Shown: positions 33,446 to 42,721, counted from the stretch's first letter. The stretch is 64,000 nt of DNA from Actinomycetota bacterium (GCA_018830645.1 JAHJSA010000035.1:1-64000); one strand, 5' to 3'. A program made the numbers and translations. Notes: generated from the sequence alone by a model not told the origin.

Positions 33446-33544
33446 AGACCCCTCACTCCCTCCGACGACCGTCGGCTTCTCCGCTTCCCTGCCGCCGACG
33501 CAGACCCACTTGACATGCGGTACCTCGCCGGTGTGAAATGGAGC

Positions 33545-33566
33545 GCTAACTGATTGATCAGTTAGC
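33545..33566. promoter_or_regulatory. Perfect 22-bp palindrome, probable TetR operator
   Basis: GCTAACTGAT (33545-33554) and ATCAGTTAGC (33557-33566) are perfect inverted repeats with a 2-bp TG spacer. It lies 100 bp upstream of the tetR start and 79 bp upstream of the divergent dehydrogenase gene at 33645, so one bound dimer could block both promoters. It is the best copy of a motif seen also at 32671 and 41140. Confidence 0.78.
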
Positions 33567-33644
33567 CCTCTGACCGCCATCCTATCAGACGGCGCGAACG
33601 GAAGAGACCGTCACTTCCGGTGCCACAAAGACACGGAGCGAACG

Positions 33645-34580
33645 ATGCGATACGGGTACATCGGTCTCGGGAATCTGGGAGCACACTTGGCCGCCAGCCT
33701 GGTCCAGGCGGGCCACCAGGTCACGGTGCACGATCTCAACAAGGATGCGGGCGCTCGACTCGTCGAGGCCGGCGCCAGTTGGGCGGATTCGCCCGAGGAG
33801 GTGGCCCGCGCTTCCGACGCAGTCATCACGTGCCTCCCTTCCCCCGCGGCCGTCACGAGCGTTGTGGCGGGCGACCGGGGCGTCTTGAGCGGCATGGAGC
33901 CGGGCGGAACCTGGATCGACATGAGCACCAACGACCTTCACGAATTGGGCCGTCTCGCCGCGATCGCAGCAGAGCAGGGGGTCGACTGCCTCGAAGCGCC
34001 GGTGACGGGAGGCGTACACCGGGCCGCCGAGGGTCAGATCACCGTCCTCGTGGGGGGCGACGAGGCGGTCTTCCACAGGCATCAGCCCGCCTTCCAAGCC
34101 ATGGGCGGGAAGGTCTTCTACCTCGGTCCGCTGGGTCAGGCCTCGGTGATCAAGGTGATCACCAACATGCTCGCCTTCATACACATGTACGCCTCGGGCG
34201 AGGCGCTGATGCTGGCGAAGCGTGGAGGCATCGACCTGAACCTGGCCTACGACGTCATCAAGGCGAGTTCGGGCACCAGCTTCATCTTCGAGACCGAGAC
34301 GCAACCCATCCTGAGCGGCAGCTACGACATCGGCTTCAGCTTGGACTTGTCGTGCAAAGACCTACACTTCGCTTACGAGCTCGGGCGGGAGTTCGGAGTG
34401 CCGCTCGAGGTGGCCGGCCTGGTGGAGCAACTGAACCTGCGCGCCAAAGCGAAGTATGGAGGCTCCGCGCACTCGCCCATGGTGGTGAAGCTCCTCGAAG
34501 ACGCAGTCGGAACCGAGCTGCGCGCTCCCGGCTTCCCGAAAGACCTCCAGGAATACCTGGAAGGCCGCTCCCGCGAGTGA
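33645..34580 (+). CDS. 3-hydroxyisobutyrate dehydrogenase-like NAD(P) oxidoreductase
   Basis: This encodes 311 residues. Beta-hydroxyacid dehydrogenases of this family oxidise 3-hydroxyisobutyrate, glycerate, tartronate semialdehyde or related acids. Motifs in order are MRYGYIGLGNLGAHLAASL (dinucleotide fold), APVTGGVHRAAEGQITVLVG (substrate loop), and KVITNMLAFIHMYASGEALM with the catalytic lysine near residue 167. The extended KDLHFAYELGREFGVPLEVA block closes the C-terminal domain. It is a close paralogue of the gene at 40189-41103, which lies at the far end of the same gene group. It is divergent from tetR and presumably controlled by it. Confidence 0.88.
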   Translation: MRYGYIGLGNLGAHLAASLVQAGHQVTVHDLNKDAGARLVEAGASWADSPEEVARASDAVITCLPSPAAVTSVVAGDRGVLSGMEPGGTWIDMSTNDLHELGRLAAIAAEQGVDCLEAPVTGGVHRAAEGQITVLVGGDEAVFHRHQPAFQAMGGKVFYLGPLGQASVIKVITNMLAFIHMYASGEALMLAKRGGIDLNLAYDVIKASSGTSFIFETETQPILSGSYDIGFSLDLSCKDLHFAYELGREFGVPLEVAGLVEQLNLRAKAKYGGSAHSPMVVKLLEDAVGTELRAPGFPKDLQEYLEGRSRE

Positions 34581-34599
34581 ACATCGAGGGTGTCTGCGC

Positions 34600-35571
34600 T
34601 CACTCCCGTTTCGGAGCGATGATCTCCGCCAACTCCTCGATGACGGCCACCCCGTCGTCGAGGATCACGGCGTCCGCACTCTTGGCGATCGGGGCCCGCT
34701 CATCGAGGTCGATCGCCGCGATGAACCCAGCCTTCTCGATCCCCCAGTAGAGCGCCGGAGCCCCCGAGGCCCCCGCGACGATGCACAACTCGGGCGCTGT
34801 GCGCGTCCCCGAGACACCGATGAGCCGATCCATGGGGGCCCAGGCGCTCATTGCGACCGGCCGGCTCACGGCGAATTCGGCTCCCATGCGGCGGGCCGCC
34901 GCGGCGATGCGCTCCACCCCATCGCGACTTCCCGCTCCCGCTCCCGCCACGACCAGGAACCGGCTCTGCTCGAGATCCCCTGTGGGAGGCGGTTCGACCA
35001 GCTCAAGGTCTTCGAAGGGCGTTTCGTCCGGTCCCCCCGCGGCCCCGGTCTCGTCCGTGCTGGACAGCACGACATGCTCGCGACGTGCGGCGGCCGCTTC
35101 GTCATCCCACGAGACGTCGATACTGACACACCACGGACGCGCCGCGAGCTCGAAACTCCCCACCATGTGATTGGAGTACACGGGCCGGCGGCACGTGAGA
35201 CGCTCCGGCCCGATCTCGATGCTCAGCGCGTCGGTCATGACGGTGCCGCCGGTGCGGTGGGCCAGACGAGTCGCCAGCTCTGTGCCAGAGTACCCACCCG
35301 TGAAGATGAAGAGCTGGTTCTCCGCGTCTCGGGCCGCGGCCGAAAGGATATCCACGATCGCATCCGGACGCCTCTCGGCCGTCTTCACGAGCCGGACCCC
35401 GCGGGTGGGCGCCTGTTCCACGAGTCGCCCCATGTCGCGGTCGTCGCTGAAGAAGACCAGGGTCTCCGCCGCCGGATGACCCGTCGAACCATCGCGGAGA
35501 AAGGCTCCCAAGGCTCGGGCCTGCCGATCGGCCGTACCCACGGTGCCATCAAGGACGACCAGGGACCTCAC
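34600..35571 (-). CDS. etfA: Electron transfer flavoprotein alpha subunit
   Basis: This encodes 323 residues from a GTG that overlaps the etfB stop (GTGA). The C-terminal FAD-binding domain is recognisable: DRLIGVSGTRTAPELCIVAG, GASGAPALYWGIEKAGFIAA and IDLDERAPIAKSADAVILDD. The N-terminal half is shorter and more diverged than in beta-oxidation ETFs, with an acidic ETPFEDLELVEPP linker. It should pass electrons from the FAD oxidase encoded two genes upstream to the membrane or to ferredoxin. It ends convergently, 19 bp from the dehydrogenase at 33645-34580. Confidence 0.87.
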   Translation of the reverse strand: MRSLVVLDGTVGTADRQARALGAFLRDGSTGHPAAETLVFFSDDRDMGRLVEQAPTRGVRLVKTAERRPDAIVDILSAAARDAENQLFIFTGGYSGTELATRLAHRTGGTVMTDALSIEIGPERLTCRRPVYSNHMVGSFELAARPWCVSIDVSWDDEAAAARREHVVLSSTDETGAAGGPDETPFEDLELVEPPPTGDLEQSRFLVVAGAGAGSRDGVERIAAAARRMGAEFAVSRPVAMSAWAPMDRLIGVSGTRTAPELCIVAGASGAPALYWGIEKAGFIAAIDLDERAPIAKSADAVILDDGVAVIEELAEIIAPKRE

Positions 35572-36458
35572 AGCTTCCCCATCAGGCTCTTCAGATGTGA
35601 ATCGAAGAGGGTCTGCGCCTTCTCGCGCGGAGTCTGCCCGCCGATGATCGTCCCCGACCGGTCTCGCCGGACCACCTCGAGCCCCGTCAGAACGTACGAC
35701 TCGCCTGCGAGTCCACTCACGACGTCGATACCAAGATCTGACGTCTGGACGTGTTCGATGTGCGCCTCCCTGCGGGCGAGGCGGGCGGTCAGAGTGGGCA
35801 CCCGGAGGCGCGCGACCACCGCGTTCCCCACGCCCAGCACGCAGGGAAGCCGCACCGTCACGCGCAGGAGTCCGTCGTCGACCATGTGGGCCACGCGCAC
35901 ACGGTCGTCGCTCAACACCATGACCTCGGTCACCTGCGTCACGCACGGCCACCCGAGTTCCTCGGCGACGAGGAAGGGTAGCGTTCCCGCGTCATCAGGG
36001 CCGTTGCGACACCCGAGCATCAGCAGGTCGGTCTTGTTCGTCTCCTGGACGTATCGCGCGATGATCGAGGCGGTGACGGTCGGAGCGAAATCCAGGCCCG
36101 CATCCACGTGCACCCGGGTCGCTCGCTCATAGCCCAGGGCCTGCAGCGTCTTCAAGTGCGGCTCGACCTCCCTGCCGCCCACCGAGATCGCGCCGAGGTC
36201 TACCGGCACGCCGTCGCTGGCTGTCGCGTCACGCATCCGCAGGGCCATCTCCAGGGCGCTCTCGTCGAAGCAGTCGAGGATGCGAGGGACGTAGCGGGTC
36301 TCTACGCCGCTCGCGACGCCGCTCCCAGCCCGGGCGTCGGCCTCTGCGGCGCCGGACCTGTCTGAGCAGTCGCCTTCTCCCGCGGCCCAGTCCGCTTCCC
36401 GGAGCGCCTCATAGTCGGGCGTCACCTTGAAGCGCACCAGGATCCTCATGGCGTTCAT
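35568..36458 (-). CDS. etfB: Electron transfer flavoprotein beta subunit
   Basis: This encodes 296 residues. ETF-beta features are MRILVRFKVTPD at the start, the DESALEMALRMRD segment, and the AMP/FAD-stacking LLMLGCRNGPDDAGTLPFLV region (usually GxQAxDxDxxQ), here diverged to N-G-P-D-D-A-G. An insertion of about 25 charged residues (GEGDCSDRSGAAEADARAGS) after the first strand is unusual. Its ATG overlaps the stop of the FAD oxidase gene and its stop overlaps etfA, so the three proteins are made together. Confidence 0.87.
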   Translation of the reverse strand: MNAMRILVRFKVTPDYEALREADWAAGEGDCSDRSGAAEADARAGSGVASGVETRYVPRILDCFDESALEMALRMRDATASDGVPVDLGAISVGGREVEPHLKTLQALGYERATRVHVDAGLDFAPTVTASIIARYVQETNKTDLLMLGCRNGPDDAGTLPFLVAEELGWPCVTQVTEVMVLSDDRVRVAHMVDDGLLRVTVRLPCVLGVGNAVVARLRVPTLTARLARREAHIEHVQTSDLGIDVVSGLAGESYVLTGLEVVRRDRSGTIIGGQTPREKAQTLFDSHLKSLMGKL

Positions 36459-37897
36459 GCGGGGATGATCGTCCCCTTGTTCATGATGCCCTTCGGATCG
36501 AAGGCACGCTTCAGGCCCTCCAGGATGTAGTAGGAGGAGCCGTATTCATCCTTGACCCACGGGGTGCGCGCCTTGCCCAATCCGTGGTGATGCACGATGG
36601 CGCCGCCGTGGCGGAGCGTCTCCTCACAGATGATGCGGTTGATGGGAGTGTGGTACTTGGTGACCTCCTCCTCCGGCCCGCAGTCGACGACGTTGTAGAA
36701 GTAGTTGAAGTACATGTTCGTGCCGTTGATGTAGCTGTGAGAGGAGTGGCCGCCGGCCATGGTGATGTCCGGTATCTCTTCGATGATACGGCGCAGGGCG
36801 TTCTCGTAGATGTCGTTGATGCAGCCCCAATCGCCGGAGACCTCGGTGGTGCGATTGATGTTGCCCGTCTGCAGGATGCCCTCGCGCTCTCGGGCGATCT
36901 TGTCCGGACCCCAATTCAGGTCGGCGAACCACGTGCTGATGTACCTGCTCTCCACCTTCCGACACTCCGGGTGCCGCGCGACGATCGCTTCGATGCCCTC
37001 GGCCGTGGCCTTCGCGATGCCCGCAGGACCCTCAGCCACGAAGATCAGCACGCTTAGTCCTTCGGGGACGAAGTGGGCGAAATGATAAGCACCGTCGGCG
37101 GGATCGTAGAGGCGGGCCACCGAGGGACGGTACCCGTTGACCATCACCTCGCGGAGCACCTCGAAGCCGGTCTTCATCGTATCCACCGTGTAGCCCAAGA
37201 AGATGTTGTTCTCGGGCAGGTAGGGGAAGAGCTTCACCGTCACTTCGGTGATGTAGCAGAGCGTCCCCTCGTTGCCGATGATCACGTGGCGGATATCCGG
37301 GCCGACCGCCCGGCGAGGCACGTTCTTGATGCGGGTGACCGTGCCGTCGGGGAACACAGCCTCTAAACCGACGATCATGTCCTCGATCCCGCCGTACAAG
37401 GTGGAGAGCTGACCGATGCTGCGCGTGGCCGTGAGGCCACCCATGTGTGCAAGTGGCTTCGACTGGGGCGAGTGACCCGTGGTAAGCCCCTGCTCGCGTA
37501 CCCGGTCCTCCAACACCTGGAGGGGCACACCGCACTGGCAGGTGGCCTGCATGTTGTACGCGTCTATCACTACGATCTGGTTCATGCCCGAGCCGTCGAG
37601 CACGACAGAGTCGGGCACGGCGGTCTCAAGACCACCCTCGGTTGCCGTACGGCCCGTCCGAGCCACCACGTTGATACCGTGCTCGTTGGCGAAACGCAGC
37701 ACGCCGGCCACCTGCTCGGTGCTTCGAGCCATAGCCACCGCCGCCGGGATCGGCTGCGTGTAGACACCGTGGATATCCTCGAACATCCGAAAGCGGTCGA
37801 TGCTGCTCTCCCTGAGGATCCGCTCGTCGGTGACCACCGAATCCGCTCCCAGGATGTGTTTCAGGCCTTCGACGATGGTCTCTCTGCTCAGACTCAA
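36455..37897 (-). CDS. GlcD/alkyl-DHAP-synthase-type FAD-dependent oxidase
   Basis: This encodes 480 residues from a TTG with GGGGGAA upstream. It is a FAD_binding_4 (PP-loop/VAO-fold) protein: QPIPAAVAMARSTEQVAGVL, VVARTGRTATEGGLET and GGLTATRSIGQLSTLYGGIE. The C-terminal cap has GGAIVHHHGLGKARTPWVKD, the HHH segment typical of alkyldihydroxyacetonephosphate synthase-like and D-lactate/glycolate dehydrogenase-like enzymes, and ends FDPKGIMNKGTIIPA. Coupled to EtfBA, it most likely oxidises a 2-hydroxy acid or a related catabolic intermediate rather than making ether lipids. Confidence 0.85.
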   Translation of the reverse strand: MSLSRETIVEGLKHILGADSVVTDERILRESSIDRFRMFEDIHGVYTQPIPAAVAMARSTEQVAGVLRFANEHGINVVARTGRTATEGGLETAVPDSVVLDGSGMNQIVVIDAYNMQATCQCGVPLQVLEDRVREQGLTTGHSPQSKPLAHMGGLTATRSIGQLSTLYGGIEDMIVGLEAVFPDGTVTRIKNVPRRAVGPDIRHVIIGNEGTLCYITEVTVKLFPYLPENNIFLGYTVDTMKTGFEVLREVMVNGYRPSVARLYDPADGAYHFAHFVPEGLSVLIFVAEGPAGIAKATAEGIEAIVARHPECRKVESRYISTWFADLNWGPDKIAREREGILQTGNINRTTEVSGDWGCINDIYENALRRIIEEIPDITMAGGHSSHSYINGTNMYFNYFYNVVDCGPEEEVTKYHTPINRIICEETLRHGGAIVHHHGLGKARTPWVKDEYGSSYYILEGLKRAFDPKGIMNKGTIIPA

Positions 37898-37931
37898 GAC
37901 GGTTCCCCCGTGTTCACGTCGCGCATTGGCA

Positions 37932-39368
37932 TCACTGGAAGATCGGATATGACCGCTTGAGGATCTCATCCGTGACCCCAGGTATGATCTTGTAGACCGC
38001 TTCGTTCATGCGCTCATAGACGTCGACGTTCGCCGGGTCCGGCGCGAAGGACTCGCGGCTCTTCGTCATCCGAGCCACCGCGGTCTCGAAGTTCGGGTAG
38101 GCGCCCGTCGCCACCGCCACGCAGATAGCCGATCCGAGGCCCGCCCCACCGCCGCCCACGCTGCGCGACGAGGGGATCCCGAACACGTCGGCGAAGATGC
38201 GCATGAACAAGGGACTCTCGGACCCGCCCCCCGAGAGGACGATCGAGTCCAGGGCGATGCCGAGTTCCTCGCACATCGCGTCCACCCGGTTCTTCATGGT
38301 CAGCGCTATGGCCTCGAGGATCGAGCGATAGACATGGGCCCTCGTGTGCCGAGCATCGAACCCGATCATCACACCCTTGCGGAAAGGCTCACTCGAGGGA
38401 GCGAGCCAGTCGGGGATGGTCATGAGGCCATCGCTGCCCGCCGGGACCTTCTCCGCTTCACGATCCAGGTACTGCTCGGCGGTGAGCCCGAGGGACTCCG
38501 CCGGCCTGGTGACCCCCTCACCCAGGAGGTCCTTGAACCAGCTTACGGTCCACATGCCCCGACGTATGCCGTAGCTCTCGTAGAGGTAGACCCCGGGCAC
38601 GCAGGCGAAATTGGTCCAGAAGTGGCTCGGTGCATGGACGTTCTCCCGCCCGAGAACCATCGCGGCGATGTAGGTGCCCAGGGAGACGAGCGCCGTGTTC
38701 TCGGCGAGCGAACCGGCAGCCAAGGCTTCGACCGCTTTGTCGTTGGCGGTGGCGACCACCGGTATCCCCTCTGGTATCCCCGACGCCTCACCCGCTTCCC
38801 GAGTGACGTAGCCCAGGATGGTGCCGGGCATCTGAAGATCGAAGAGCATCTCGCGGGGGATGTTCCACAGCGCCAGGACGGCCGGGTCCTCACTCCACTG
38901 CCAGGTGTCGGCATCGACGGGCCACTGTCCTTCGATACTGTTGGCGGAGGTGTCGACGAACCGACCCGTGAAGCGGTGGGTGAGGTACCCCGAGGACGTC
39001 GTGACGTAGGCGACGGCCGGGTCTTCGTGCACGTACGGCTGGTAGGCGCGTGTGTCCATCCAGCTCATCACAGGAGAAGCCAACGAACCGTCTTCCCTGA
39101 GGAAGGCCCGTTCGCACCGGATCGTGCACAAGCCGACCCCGATGATATCTCTCGGGTCGCCCGGGAACTTCGCCATGGCCTGACGGCTGGCGGCGGCGAT
39201 CGAATCCCACAGATCGTCGTCTGGGTGCTCCACGATACCGTTCCGCGGACGGCTCACCGGGCGCAGCGCCTGCCTGCCTTCACAGACGACGTTCCCCTCC
39301 AGATCGTAGACGGCTACCTTGGAACTCTGGGAGCCACCGTCCACACCGATGATGTACCGTCCCGGCAT
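37932..39368 (-). CDS. FGGY-family carbohydrate kinase
   Basis: This encodes 478 residues from the ATG at 39366-39368. ATP-dependent sugar/polyol kinase features are YIIGVDGGSQSSKVAVYDLE (phosphate 1 loop), VGLCTIRCERAFLREDGSL, and DSIVLSGGGSESPLFMRIFA with GGAGLGSAICVAVATGAYP, the second FGGY signature. It could phosphorylate a ketose, a polyol or erythronate-type acid released by the dehydrogenases of this operon. It follows the SDR gene by 20 bp. Confidence 0.85.
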   Translation of the reverse strand: MPGRYIIGVDGGSQSSKVAVYDLEGNVVCEGRQALRPVSRPRNGIVEHPDDDLWDSIAAASRQAMAKFPGDPRDIIGVGLCTIRCERAFLREDGSLASPVMSWMDTRAYQPYVHEDPAVAYVTTSSGYLTHRFTGRFVDTSANSIEGQWPVDADTWQWSEDPAVLALWNIPREMLFDLQMPGTILGYVTREAGEASGIPEGIPVVATANDKAVEALAAGSLAENTALVSLGTYIAAMVLGRENVHAPSHFWTNFACVPGVYLYESYGIRRGMWTVSWFKDLLGEGVTRPAESLGLTAEQYLDREAEKVPAGSDGLMTIPDWLAPSSEPFRKGVMIGFDARHTRAHVYRSILEAIALTMKNRVDAMCEELGIALDSIVLSGGGSESPLFMRIFADVFGIPSSRSVGGGGAGLGSAICVAVATGAYPNFETAVARMTKSRESFAPDPANVDVYERMNEAVYKIIPGVTDEILKRSYPIFQ

Positions 39369-39388
39369 CGAGTCCCAGTTCCCCCGCC

Positions 39389-40165
39389 CTAGCGGACGAG
39401 GTAGCCGCCATCGACCACGACGACATGGCCGTTGACGTAGTCTGAAGCCCGGCTCGCCAGGAAGACGACGGCGCCCATGAGGTCGAGAGGTTCGCCCCAG
39501 CGCTCTGTCGGGATGTGGTCGAGAACGCGCTTGTTCGTCTCGGGATCGCTTCGCGTCTTCGTGGTGATCTCGGTGGCGAAGTACCCGGGTGCGATGCCGT
39601 TCACCTGGATGTTGTGCTCGGCCAGTTCGTCGCAGTATGCCTTGGTGAAGCCGGCGAGACCGTGCTTGGTGGCAGCGTACGCGGACGACCAGCGCCCGCC
39701 CAGGTATGAGAAGAGCGAGCAGATGTTGATGATCTTGCCGGCGCGCTGAGGGATCATCCGCTTCGCCGCTTCGTAGCTCATCTCGAAGGCGGCGGTCAGG
39801 TTGACCGCTACCGTGGCGTCCCACTGCTCGCGGCCGAAGTCGAGGACTTCAGCCATCGGGCAGATGCCCGCACTGTTGACGAGGATATCGATGGAACCGA
39901 ACCTCTCCACGCAGGCATCGACGATCGCTGCAGGGGCGCCCGGCGCGGTGATGTCGGCCTTCATGAACTCGTAGCGCACACCTTCGGCCTCGATCATCTG
40001 CTTGGTGGAGCCGTCGTCGTCGATGATGCTGGGAACCAGGACGTTGGCCCCGCCCTTGGCCAGCGCCAGGGCGAAGGCCTGGCCCAGGCCCGTGTTGCCG
40101 CCGGTCACGATGGCGTTCTTGCCCCGCAGGGAGAAGAAGTCCATCGTGAAATCACCGATATGCAT
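39389..40165 (-). CDS. Short-chain dehydrogenase/reductase
   Basis: This encodes 258 residues; ATG 40163-40165 follows GAGGAGG. A classical SDR: NAIVTGGNTGLGQAFALALA (cofactor loop), NSAGICPMAEV, the catalytic serine in INICSLFSYLG and YAATKHGLAGFTKA (Y-x-x-x-K), then APGYFATEITTK. It is similar to 2-deoxygluconate/KduD or gluconate 5-dehydrogenases. It is likely to oxidise a hydroxyl group in the same pathway as the FGGY kinase. It is the second gene of the operon starting at 41103. Confidence 0.88.
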   Translation of the reverse strand: MHIGDFTMDFFSLRGKNAIVTGGNTGLGQAFALALAKGGANVLVPSIIDDDGSTKQMIEAEGVRYEFMKADITAPGAPAAIVDACVERFGSIDILVNSAGICPMAEVLDFGREQWDATVAVNLTAAFEMSYEAAKRMIPQRAGKIINICSLFSYLGGRWSSAYAATKHGLAGFTKAYCDELAEHNIQVNGIAPGYFATEITTKTRSDPETNKRVLDHIPTERWGEPLDLMGAVVFLASRASDYVNGHVVVVDGGYLVR

Positions 40166-40188
40166 GGCGGCCGCCTCCTCGCTCCGAC

Positions 40189-41103
40189 TCAAACCGGCTC
40201 CAGCTCACAGGGGAACCCCGGTGCCCGCAGATCGGTACCGCAGGCATCCTCGAGGAGCTTGCACACCATCGGCGAGAACGCGTCGCCCCCGTACGACGCC
40301 CGGGCCCGGGCGAAGATCTGCTCCACCAGCCCCGCGAGTTCCAGCGGCACGCCGAACTCCCGGCCCATCTCATACGCGAAGTGCAGGTCCTTGCGCGCCA
40401 AGTCCATGGTGAAGTTTATATTGTAGCTGCCGTTGAGGATCACCTGACTCTCGGTCTCGTGCACGAAGCTGTTGCCCGAGCTAGCCTTGATCACTTCGTA
40501 GGCCAACCCCAAGTCGATACCGCCGCGCTTCGCCAGCATCAGCGCTTCGCCGGCGGCGCACAGGTGGATGAACGCCAGCATGTTGGTGATCACCTTGATG
40601 ATGGTGGCCTTGCCGAGGACGCCGATGTAGAAGACCTTCCCGCCCATGGCCTGGAAGGCGGGCAGGTGGGCTGTGTAGACGGCCTCGTCGCCGCCGACCA
40701 TGACCGTGATACTCCCGGAAGCCGCTGTGTGCACGCCGCCGGTGACCGGCGCCTCAAGTGTGGCGACTCCCTTCTCGGCCGCGATCGCCGCGAGGCGCTG
40801 CAGCTCGTGAGGGTCGTTCGTGCTCATGTCGATCCAGGTGTCCCCAGGCTCCATGCCGCTGAGGACGCCGTTCTCGCCAGTCAGCACGGCCGCGACGACC
40901 TCAGGCGACGGGAGACAGGTGATCACCGTGTCGGCAAGCCGGGCGGTTTCGGCCGGTGACTCCGCCCAGGAAGCACCCGCCTCGAGCAGAGCGGCCGCAG
41001 CGTCCTTGTTCAGATCGTGCACGATCACCTCGAAGCCCTCGCGAACGAGACTGGAGGCCAGGTACTTCCCGATATTGCCCAAGCCGATGTAGCCGATCTT
41101 CAT
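40189..41103 (-). CDS. 3-hydroxyisobutyrate dehydrogenase-like NAD(P) oxidoreductase (second copy)
   Basis: This encodes 304 residues, first gene of the minus-strand operon. It shares with the 33645 gene the dinucleotide loop (IGYIGLGNIGKYLASSLV), the loop APVTGGVHTAASGSITVMVG, the catalytic KVITNMLAFIHLCAAGEALM and the ASSGNSFVHETESQ segment, and most of the sequence in between, so the pair is a fairly recent duplication. The HYNI-type difference region NGSYNINFTMDLARKD suggests a slightly different substrate. A palindrome similar to the tetR operator lies 37 bp upstream. Confidence 0.87.
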   Translation of the reverse strand: MKIGYIGLGNIGKYLASSLVREGFEVIVHDLNKDAAAALLEAGASWAESPAETARLADTVITCLPSPEVVAAVLTGENGVLSGMEPGDTWIDMSTNDPHELQRLAAIAAEKGVATLEAPVTGGVHTAASGSITVMVGGDEAVYTAHLPAFQAMGGKVFYIGVLGKATIIKVITNMLAFIHLCAAGEALMLAKRGGIDLGLAYEVIKASSGNSFVHETESQVILNGSYNINFTMDLARKDLHFAYEMGREFGVPLELAGLVEQIFARARASYGGDAFSPMVCKLLEDACGTDLRAPGFPCELEPV

Positions 41104-41139
41104 GATGTGTCCGCCTCCCCATCCACCCGGATCCCTGTT

Positions 41140-41161
41140 GCTAATTAATCGATCAATCAGC
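41140..41161. promoter_or_regulatory. Palindromic operator candidate between the dehydrogenase operon and mtbB
   Basis: GCTAATTAAT (41140-41149) and ATCAATCAGC (41152-41161) flank a CG spacer; eight of ten positions pair. It has the same length, spacer and outer GCTAA/xxAGC bases as the perfect palindrome at 33545-33566. It is 37 bp upstream of the 41103 start and 137 bp upstream of mtbB on the other strand, so it could control both. Confidence 0.65.
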
Positions 41162-41297
41162 TACCATTAGATACCGGGTTACTGGTGTTGTCAAGATAAG
41201 GCCCAGAACTGCGGGCGCCAGAGAGCTTCGACCCAGAGGACAAGGGGGTACGGTGACACGTCACTCGATACCAGACGAGGAAACGGGGGGCTGCTAG

Positions 41298-42701
41298 ATG
41301 TCAACGTACAAAGTGCGTGCCGGCGACGGCCGTTTCATATCGATGACCGCCGACGAGATCAGGCGTGACCTGATCGAGGGTTCCGAGGACGCCGCGGACC
41401 GTGGCGGCATCCCTCCGCTCGAGGAGAACGAGATCGATCGACTGCTCGACCTCTTCCTCGACCAGGCCGGCGTGGTCGGGGTCCAGATCGGCAACCAGGT
41501 CGTGAGCACCCAGGATGGGGGCGACCACCGCATCAACGCGGACGCGGGGAGCTGCGGACTGGCCCTCGCCATCGGGCGCATCCAGGAGCTGCACTTGCAC
41601 GAGCGGGCGTTCGGCCAGGACACCATCGAGCTCGGCCATATCGACTACTCGTACAAGGCCGTGAGGCCTATCGTGGCGCAGGAGCAGTCGTATGTGGAGC
41701 ATGCGCTCCTCACCACCACCTCGCCTCTCATGTACGGGGCCATGCCGAACCTGGGACTCTACTACGCTCCGGACGGCCCGTACGCCAACCCGAGTGACCT
41801 CCTACCGGCCGGCAAGGTGAAAGAGGCGCTGGCGGCGCAGGAGGAGGCTTCCCTTCACGCGCAACGCGACATCGTCTACGTCGGGACCCGTCTGGCCGAC
41901 TCCGGCCTCGACGCGATGAACCTCGACACGTCCGGCTCCGCGGGCGACGCGGACTTCTTGGCGTCACTCAACGCGGCCGAGGAGTTGAAGGCGAAACGGC
42001 CCGACCTGGGCATCGAGATGGGCATGGCGTCAGAGTTCGTACTCGGCATGCACGGCAGGCTCAGCTACAAAGGCGAGCGCCTGGCGGGCATGTATCCCCA
42101 CGACCAAGTGCGCATGGCCGAGGCGGCCGGCGTCGACGTGTTCGGGCCCGTGGTCAACACCAACACGCGCCGCTCGACACCGTGGAACGTGGCCCGCGCT
42201 GTCTGTTTCGTGAAGGCATGCGTGCAGGCCGCGAACATCCCGATTCACGCGAACGTGGGGATGGGCGTGGGCGGCATCCCCGTGCTCGACACGCCCTCCC
42301 TGGACGCGGTGAGCCGCGCCTCGGTCGCGATGGTCGAGATCGCCCGCGTCGACGGGTTATAGCTGGGTGTTGGCGACCCGTACGGGATGCCGATCGCTCA
42401 CAGCGTGGTATCCGGGATGGGCGGCATGAGGACGGCCGGAGATCTGGTCGCCCGCATGCAGTTCACGCAGAAGATGCGGATCTCGGAAGCCAAAGCGTAT
42501 GTGGCGAACAAGTTGAAGGTGAGCGCGCAGGACCTCTCGGACGTCGCGGTGATGCGCGAGGTGCGCGAAGAACTCGGTTTCGGCGTGGTCCTCGGGATAC
42601 CGGGCGATCCAAAGGGCATGGAGGCCAAGGCGCGTATCGCGGAGGTGCTCGATATCCGGATCAACTGCGTCGAGCGCCTGAAGCGGCGCGGCCGAGCATA
42701 G
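41298..42701 (+). CDS. mtbB: Dimethylamine:corrinoid methyltransferase with in-frame amber (pyrrolysine) codon
   Basis: Read through the TAG at 42360-42362, this gene encodes 467 residues, the length of Methanosarcina MtbB. MtbB moves a methyl group from dimethylamine to a Co(I) corrinoid protein. Matches to the methanogen family are dense on both sides of the [30 protein letters not shown]-like [58 protein letters not shown] before it and [13 protein letters not shown] after it. The amber is residue 355, where the methanogen enzyme has pyrrolysine in VDGI-Pyl-IGVGDP. Without readthrough the C-terminal 112 residues, which complete the TIM barrel, would be lost. tRNA-Pyl and PylSBCD must be encoded elsewhere. 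Confidence 0.92.
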
Positions 42702-42721
42702 AAAGACAGGTGAAGACCCTC

